Shown: in pieces, positions 43,574-47,128 of the stretch
Layout of the letters: each line of letters starts with the position of its first letter
How positions within the stretch are numbered: the stretch's first letter is position 1
NCBI RefSeq assembly: GCF_004343585.1
Contig: NZ_SLYW01000017.1
Location: forward strand, 1 to 47,128
From: Neorhizobium sp. JUb45
GTDB taxonomy: Bacteria; Pseudomonadota; Alphaproteobacteria; Rhizobiales; Rhizobiaceae
DNA length: 47,128 bases
Direction: 5' to 3'
Translations under genes and position numbers: made by a program
Notes under the pieces: generated by a model
What the model was told of the DNA's origin: nothing
Database searches by the model: none
What the model saw: only the letters and a program-made list of their open reading frames with translations

Positions 43574-44335
43574 ATGCGTCTCGAAACCGTCTTTGGCCTG
43601 AAAGGTCGCACAGCGCTTGTCACTGGCTCCAGCCGCGGCATCGGCGCTGCGATTGCGGAAGGTTTGGCCGGTGCCGGCGCGCATGTCATCCTGCACGGCA
43701 CGAAATCCGGGAGCGCGGCCGCTGCGCAACAGCGTATTTCGGATGCGGGGGGTACGGCGCAGGAACTGGCAGGCGACCTTTCCGCCCCCGGTGCCGGCCG
43801 CGACCTCATCGAACGCGCCGAAGCCATTGCGCCTTTGGACATCCTCGTCATCAATGCCAGCGCCCAGGTTAACGCGACGTTGGTGGATCTGACGCCGGAC
43901 GATCTTGCCTTTCAGTTGGCGGTCAACCTCGGATCCACTGTGGACATGCTGCAGACGGTCCTGCCGCTCATGGCTGCCCGAAAATGGGGGCGTGTGGTGT
44001 CGATCGGCTCGGTTAACCAGCTTCGCCCCAAAGGCGTTGTCACTGCTTATGCCGCCACGAAAGCGGCGCAGCATAATCTGATTCAAAGCCAGGCACGCGA
44101 TTACGCACGCGACGATGTTCTTCTCAATACGCTTGCGCCCGGCCTGATCGATACCGACCGCAACGCTCATCGTCGGGATGCAGATCCAGTAGGCTGGGAA
44201 GAATATGCCCGCACGTTAAACTGGATGGGACGGGCCGGACAGCCGGAAGAAATGGTGGGTGCCGCAATCTTCCTGTCGTCGCAGGCCTGCAGTTTCATGA
44301 CCGGCGAGACCGTTTTCCTGACCGGTGGTTACTGA
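43574..44335 (+). CDS. short-chain dehydrogenase/reductase, sugar-alcohol or keto-acid type
   Basis: A classical SDR of 253 residues starting at ATG 43574, with AAGGATAAGAAG upstream. Visible are the cofactor loop TGSSRGIGAAIAEGL, NASA in place of the usual NAG, Ser in VVSIGSVNQL and the catalytic Y-x-x-x-K in AYAATKAAQHNL, then PGLIDTDRN and the C-terminal FMTGETVFLTGGY. It resembles gluconate-5-dehydrogenase/KduD-like enzymes in general layout. Substrate unknown; in this operon a keto-sugar acid is likely. Stop and next start overlap as TGATG. Confidence 0.85.
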   Translation: MRLETVFGLKGRTALVTGSSRGIGAAIAEGLAGAGAHVILHGTKSGSAAAAQQRISDAGGTAQELAGDLSAPGAGRDLIERAEAIAPLDILVINASAQVNATLVDLTPDDLAFQLAVNLGSTVDMLQTVLPLMAARKWGRVVSIGSVNQLRPKGVVTAYAATKAAQHNLIQSQARDYARDDVLLNTLAPGLIDTDRNAHRRDADPVGWEEYARTLNWMGRAGQPEEMVGAAIFLSSQACSFMTGETVFLTGGY

Positions 44336-45759
44336 TGGATTTGCCGGCACAGCTGGGTTCGCTTCTGCGGGCTGGTGCCGTCCTCACCGGCGATGACATG
44401 TCCGCCTATCTGCAAGATTGGTGGGGGCGGCAGACAGGTCCCGCGCTCTGCGTGGCCCTGCCCAAAACGACGGAAGATGTAGCTGCAATCGTCCGCGCCT
44501 GTGCAGACGCCGGGCGTGCCATTGTTCCACAGGGTGGGAGGACCGGGCTGACCGGTGCTGGTGTGCCGGGTGCCTGCGACAGGCCGCCGGTCATTTTGTC
44601 CCTTTCGCAAATGCGGCGCATCCGCAAGATCGATGCGATCAACGGTTCCATCGACGTCGATGCCGGCTGTGTTCTTTCCGATGTTCAGTATGCCGCAATC
44701 TGTATGAACCGCCTGTTTCCCATTAGCCTCGGTTCAGAAGGCTCGTGTCAGATTGGTGGCATCATCAGCACCAACGCCGGCGGCACCAATGTTCTGCGTT
44801 ACGGAACGACCCGCGAAAACGTTCTCGGTCTTGAGGTCGTACTGCCCGACGGTACGACCTGGGACGGCATGAAGGCACTTCGCAAGGACAATGCGGGTTA
44901 TGCTCTGCGGCATATGTTCATCGGGGCGGAAGGAACGCTTGGCATCATCACCGGTGCGGTGTTGAAGCTTCATCCCTTGCCCAACGTTCATTCAACCGCT
45001 TGGGTCGGTGTTGCGGATCCCGAATTAGCGTTGCGGCTTCTAAACAGGCTTCAATCGTGTTGCGGTGAACGGCTGACGACGTTCGAACTGATGAACGAAG
45101 AACAGCTTGCGAGCGTTATCGCTTATCGACCGATTGCCGCATCACCGATCGATGCTCCCTGGCATCTGCTGATCGAACTCGCCGATATGTCAGGTCCGGA
45201 ATTGCTAAGTGAAATGCTGCTTGCCTCTCTGGAAGCGGCAATGAATGCAAGTGAGATTTTGGATGCCGCTATTGCGCAGAACGGCACGCAACGCGATAAT
45301 TTCTGGGCGCTACGACATGGCACGGCTGATGCCAACCGTAATATCGGGCATGTGCTGTCCGCCGACATTTCCGTGTCCGTGTCATCTGTGCCACGGTTTT
45401 TGACCGCCGCGTCTGCCGCAGTGCGCACACTTTATCCAGAGGCGCAAATCGTTGTCGTTAGCCACATGGGAGATGGCAACGTGCATTTTGCAGTTAGATT
45501 CAGCCACCGAGATTGGGGTCGCTACGATGATCCGGCCGGCACGGTGGTCGCTATCCGCACCATCGTGAACGATTGCGCGGATGCGCTGGGCGGCAGCTTC
45601 AGTGCAGAACATGGCATTGGTCGCAAGTTGATCGATGAATTAAGAAAGCGAACCGACCAAGCCGGCTTTCAGTCAATGCAGCGACTTAAAGACGCATTCG
45701 ATCCGCAGGGCATAATGAACCCGGGTTGTGTTCTAGGTGAGCAAGATCAAGTCAGTTGA
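44335..45759 (+). CDS. FAD-linked 2-hydroxyacid dehydrogenase (GlcD/D-2-hydroxyglutarate type)
   Basis: A 474-residue VAO-family flavoprotein. The N-terminal FAD domain has PQGGRTGLTGAGVP, then SEGSCQIGGIISTNAGGTNVLRYGTTRENVLGLEVVLPDG and FIGAEGTLGIITGAVLKL. The C-terminal cap shows HMGDGNVHFAVRF and SAEHGIGRKLIDELRKR, followed by FDPQGIMNPGCVL. Relatives oxidise D-lactate, glycolate or D-2-hydroxyglutarate. As the last gene of the operon it could process a two- or three-carbon hydroxyacid released from the sugar acid, for example glycolate from aldol cleavage. Confidence 0.87.
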   Translation: MDLPAQLGSLLRAGAVLTGDDMSAYLQDWWGRQTGPALCVALPKTTEDVAAIVRACADAGRAIVPQGGRTGLTGAGVPGACDRPPVILSLSQMRRIRKIDAINGSIDVDAGCVLSDVQYAAICMNRLFPISLGSEGSCQIGGIISTNAGGTNVLRYGTTRENVLGLEVVLPDGTTWDGMKALRKDNAGYALRHMFIGAEGTLGIITGAVLKLHPLPNVHSTAWVGVADPELALRLLNRLQSCCGERLTTFELMNEEQLASVIAYRPIAASPIDAPWHLLIELADMSGPELLSEMLLASLEAAMNASEILDAAIAQNGTQRDNFWALRHGTADANRNIGHVLSADISVSVSSVPRFLTAASAAVRTLYPEAQIVVVSHMGDGNVHFAVRFSHRDWGRYDDPAGTVVAIRTIVNDCADALGGSFSAEHGIGRKLIDELRKRTDQAGFQSMQRLKDAFDPQGIMNPGCVLGEQDQVS

Positions 45760-45765
45760 TAGCTT

Positions 45766-45788
45766 CTTCATGTGCAGCTGACATGAAG
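45766..45788 (+). terminator. hairpin 6 nt after the operon's last stop codon
   Basis: Perfect 8-bp stem CTTCATGT/ACATGAAG with a 7-nt loop immediately downstream of the FAD-dehydrogenase gene. No U-tract follows, so it may protect the mRNA end rather than terminate by itself. Confidence 0.4.
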
Positions 45789-45888
45789 CAGCCACACGGC
45801 AGTTTCGAGAGGCGAATTCGAATTTCCGGGTATTTAGCAAAGCCCTTTCACGGCTCACTGTTATTTCATTTAAAATGAGAAGCGGGTT

Positions 45889-45915
45889 GTGGGTTCGATT
45901 CTCATCAAGAGCTTA
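45889..45915 (+). repeat. T-arm-like dispersed motif, copy D
   Basis: Fourth copy, the closest to a tRNA T-arm: GTGGG-TTCGATT-CTCAT can form a 5-bp stem (with G-U pairs) and a 7-nt loop, followed by CAAGAGCTTA. The adjacent GAGCTTAAAAGCTC is itself a small palindrome. It lies in the 249-nt gap between the operon end and the toxin-antitoxin pair. Confidence 0.55.
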
Positions 45916-45980
45916 AAAGCTCAGGTCGGGACACGAAGTGCGTTGAGCACCATTGCGCCTTGAATGTGAGAGCGCTATAG

Positions 45981-45996
45981 GTAGTTACGTTCCTAC
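45981..45996. promoter_or_regulatory. dyad upstream of the antitoxin gene
   Basis: The imperfect palindrome GTAGnnACGTnnCTAC (12 of 16 positions symmetric) lies 12 nt before the antitoxin start. Phd/YefM antitoxins repress their own operon through such sites, so this is a candidate autoregulatory operator. Confidence 0.35.
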
Positions 45997-46008
45997 ATGG
46001 AGGCGCAT

Positions 46009-46263
46009 ATGGGTACCAGCAGCTTGACCAGTCGCGAATTGAACCACGATGTCGGCAGAGCAAAAAGGGCTGCTGAGGCGGGACCGGTTGTTATCACTGA
46101 TCGAGGCCGACCGTCACACGTGTTGATGACGTATGTTGAGTTCGAGCGCCTGACAGGTAAACGTCACAATCTTGTCGATGCCCTATCAATGCCCGGCTTG
46201 GCGAATATCGATTTTGATCCGCCGAGAGCAATCACAGCAGCTCGCGAAGTTGATTTGTCTTGA
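46009..46263 (+). CDS. Phd/YefM-family antitoxin
   Basis: The ATG at 46009 has GGAGG 5 nt upstream, whereas the ATG at 45997 has none, so the protein is 84 residues (MGTSSLTSRELNHDVGRAKR). The N-terminal DNA-binding part with SRELNHDVGRAKRAAEAGPVVITDRGRPSHVLMTYVEFERL is characteristic of Phd/YefM antitoxins; the C-terminal tail (NIDFDPPRAITAAREVDL) should wrap and inhibit the toxin. It overlaps the toxin gene by 4 nt (TTGA). Confidence 0.9.
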   Translation: MGTSSLTSRELNHDVGRAKRAAEAGPVVITDRGRPSHVLMTYVEFERLTGKRHNLVDALSMPGLANIDFDPPRAITAAREVDLS

Positions 46264-46682
46264 ATTATTTGCTCGACACAAACGTCGTTTCCGAACTCCG
46301 GAAGGTTGGCGACGGCAAGGCTGATCCGAACGTGACGGCCTGGATAAGTGCGCAGGATGCCCGTGATCTGTATATTTCTGCGATAACAATTCTAGAGCTT
46401 GAACGTGGGATCCTCGGTATCCAACGTCGTGATGTTACGCAGGGTTCTCGCCTGCGGGCATGGATGGATAGCCGGGTTCGACCGGAGTTTTCGGAACGTA
46501 TCCTACCTATCGACGATGCAATTGCGACGCGCTGCGCTCATTTACATGTTCCAGATCGCCGCAATGAAGCCGATGCAATCATTGCCGCCACAGCGCTCGT
46601 GCACGGGCTTGCTGTCGTGACGCGCAACATTCAGGATTTCCAAGGCACTGGCGTTGTCCTCGTGAATCCGTGGCAGGCTTGA
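46260..46682 (+). CDS. vapC: PIN-domain toxin (VapC/FitB type)
   Basis: A 140-residue ribonuclease toxin beginning at TTG 46260, whose start overlaps the antitoxin stop. Conserved acidic residues of the PIN active site are visible: D in YLLDTNVVSE, E in ILELERG, D in NEADAIIAATA and the TRNIQDFQGTGV ending. It probably cleaves RNA when freed from the antitoxin. The unusual TTG start and overlap would keep its translation below that of the antitoxin. Confidence 0.9.
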   Translation: MNYLLDTNVVSELRKVGDGKADPNVTAWISAQDARDLYISAITILELERGILGIQRRDVTQGSRLRAWMDSRVRPEFSERILPIDDAIATRCAHLHVPDRRNEADAIIAATALVHGLAVVTRNIQDFQGTGVVLVNPWQA

Positions 46683-46961
46683 GGTCGGACACATCTGGTG
46701 TGTCGGAGTTTCGCGACTAATTCAGGAAAATCTCGTAAGGTATTCTCAGCGTGCTGAACGGCGGTCTTAAACCTATACAAGCCAACGGTTGTGATTCGAA
46801 AAAACGCCGCCCGATGATCAGCGTAAGGTAAATATACCTTGCCAATTCTATCGTAAAAATACCCATTTTGCGATTGTATTATGACGGAAATTTAGATCTA
46901 TCAGCGATAAGAACGTATATCTGTTGATGAAACCGTTTGTTCACTTCGTTTGTATTGCGAT
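46683..46961. other. AT-rich intergenic stretch
   Basis: About 280 nt with no gene I can support and clearly lower GC than the operons. It contains the small inverted repeat AAGGTA-AATA-TACCTT near 46827-46842. It probably represents the junction between the accessory genes and the insertion sequence. Confidence 0.4.
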
Positions 46962-47128
46962 TGGGTAATCCCCCCGTTTTTAACGGGGCTCCGCAGTAGA
47001 ATTCACGCGGCCATTTTCAGTTTCTGTGCGGGTGTTATGCCGCCGATGCCCATATTGGGCCGTTCGTTGTTGTACGTCCATAGCCACTGCGTGGCGAATT
47101 CCTGTGCCTCCTCGATGCTTTCGATGAT
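46962..47128 (-). mobile_element. IS3-family insertion sequence, one end only
   Basis: The element seems to begin at TGGGTAATCCCCCC (46962), with the TG terminus usual for IS3-family ends. Just inside is a perfect 7-bp hairpin, CCCCGTT/AACGGGG (46972-46988), downstream of the transposase gene, which could stop transcription out of the element. The rest lies outside the window. Confidence 0.6.
47003..47128 (-). CDS. IS3-family transposase OrfB, C-terminal 41 residues
   Basis: The minus-strand frame is open from the window edge to the TGA at 47003-47005. It reads QEFATQWLWTYNNERPNMGI followed by GGITPAQKLKMAA, the standard ending of IS3-family integrase-type transposases (Y-N-x-x-R-P-H/N). The DDE core is outside the window. 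Confidence 0.9.
   Translation of the reverse strand: MIESIEEAQEFATQWLWTYNNERPNMGIGGITPAQKLKMAA

Noticed and set aside
45889..45915. A real tRNA gene ending at the GGTTCGATTC core
   Set aside because: No acceptor, D-arm or anticodon arm can be folded upstream and no complement of the CAAGAGC tail is found at the right distance, so I report only a T-arm-like motif.
1..47128. CRISPR array
   Set aside because: No regularly spaced direct repeats of 25-40 nt were seen; the four T-arm-like copies are kilobases apart.

Overview
The window looks like an accessory, plasmid- or chromid-type segment of a Rhizobiaceae bacterium (Agrobacterium/Rhizobium type). The basis is protein style, GC-rich codon use, dense ABC-transporter and sugar-acid operons, GntR/IclR/ROK regulators, a RirA-like iron box, and partial insertion sequences at both edges. 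The assignment is made by eye, without database comparison. || Left edge (1-1.1 kb): the 3' part of an IS5-family transposase, next to a metallo-beta-lactamase-fold gene remnant that has lost both ends, and a second short coding-like remnant. || 1.1-8.3 kb (minus strand): a ferric-siderophore uptake locus. In transcription order it holds an AraC regulator, a TonB-dependent receptor, a periplasmic binding protein with a Tat-like signal, a FecCD permease, a FecE-like ATPase and a siderophore-interacting reductase. The last four genes are joined by 4-nt overlaps. No siderophore biosynthesis genes are present, so it probably takes up a siderophore made by others. || 8.4-12.3 kb: a FadR-type GntR regulator divergent from a mandelate-racemase-type acid-sugar enzyme and an orphan peptide-family (SBP_bac_5) binding protein with no transporter of its own. 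|| 12.5-22.8 kb: a minus-strand operon of nine genes (SIS sugar isomerase, BadF-type kinase, binding protein, two permeases, two ATPases, mannonate dehydratase, NagB). It is divergent from a ROK/NagC-type regulator across an 8-bp-arm palindrome. The enzyme mix suggests import of an oligosaccharide carrying both amino sugar and uronic acid. || 22.8-32.6 kb: a second, paralogous peptide-family transporter operon ending in a cytoplasmic GH43 glycosidase. It is divergent from a GntR regulator, a DHDPS-family enzyme and a DgoD-like sugar-acid dehydratase. || 32.9-45.8 kb: a third acid-sugar locus. DgoK kinase and an SGNH hydrolase face a long plus-strand operon: atypical DHDPS-family protein, enolase-superfamily dehydratase, a complete MalEFGK-type sugar transporter, an NAD-dependent epimerase/dehydrogenase, an IclR regulator fused to an SMP-30/gluconolactonase domain, an SDR and an FAD-linked 2-hydroxyacid dehydrogenase. 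Together these could oxidise a sugar to its lactone, open the lactone, dehydrate the acid and cleave or phosphorylate the 2-keto-3-deoxy product. || Right edge: a Phd/VapC-like toxin-antitoxin pair, an AT-rich gap and the 3' end of an IS3-family transposase. || A 27-nt motif resembling a tRNA T-arm followed by TCAAGAGCT recurs in four of the intergenic spaces, always in the same orientation, and no annotated gene explains it. The most unusual gene is the IclR-SMP-30 fusion.
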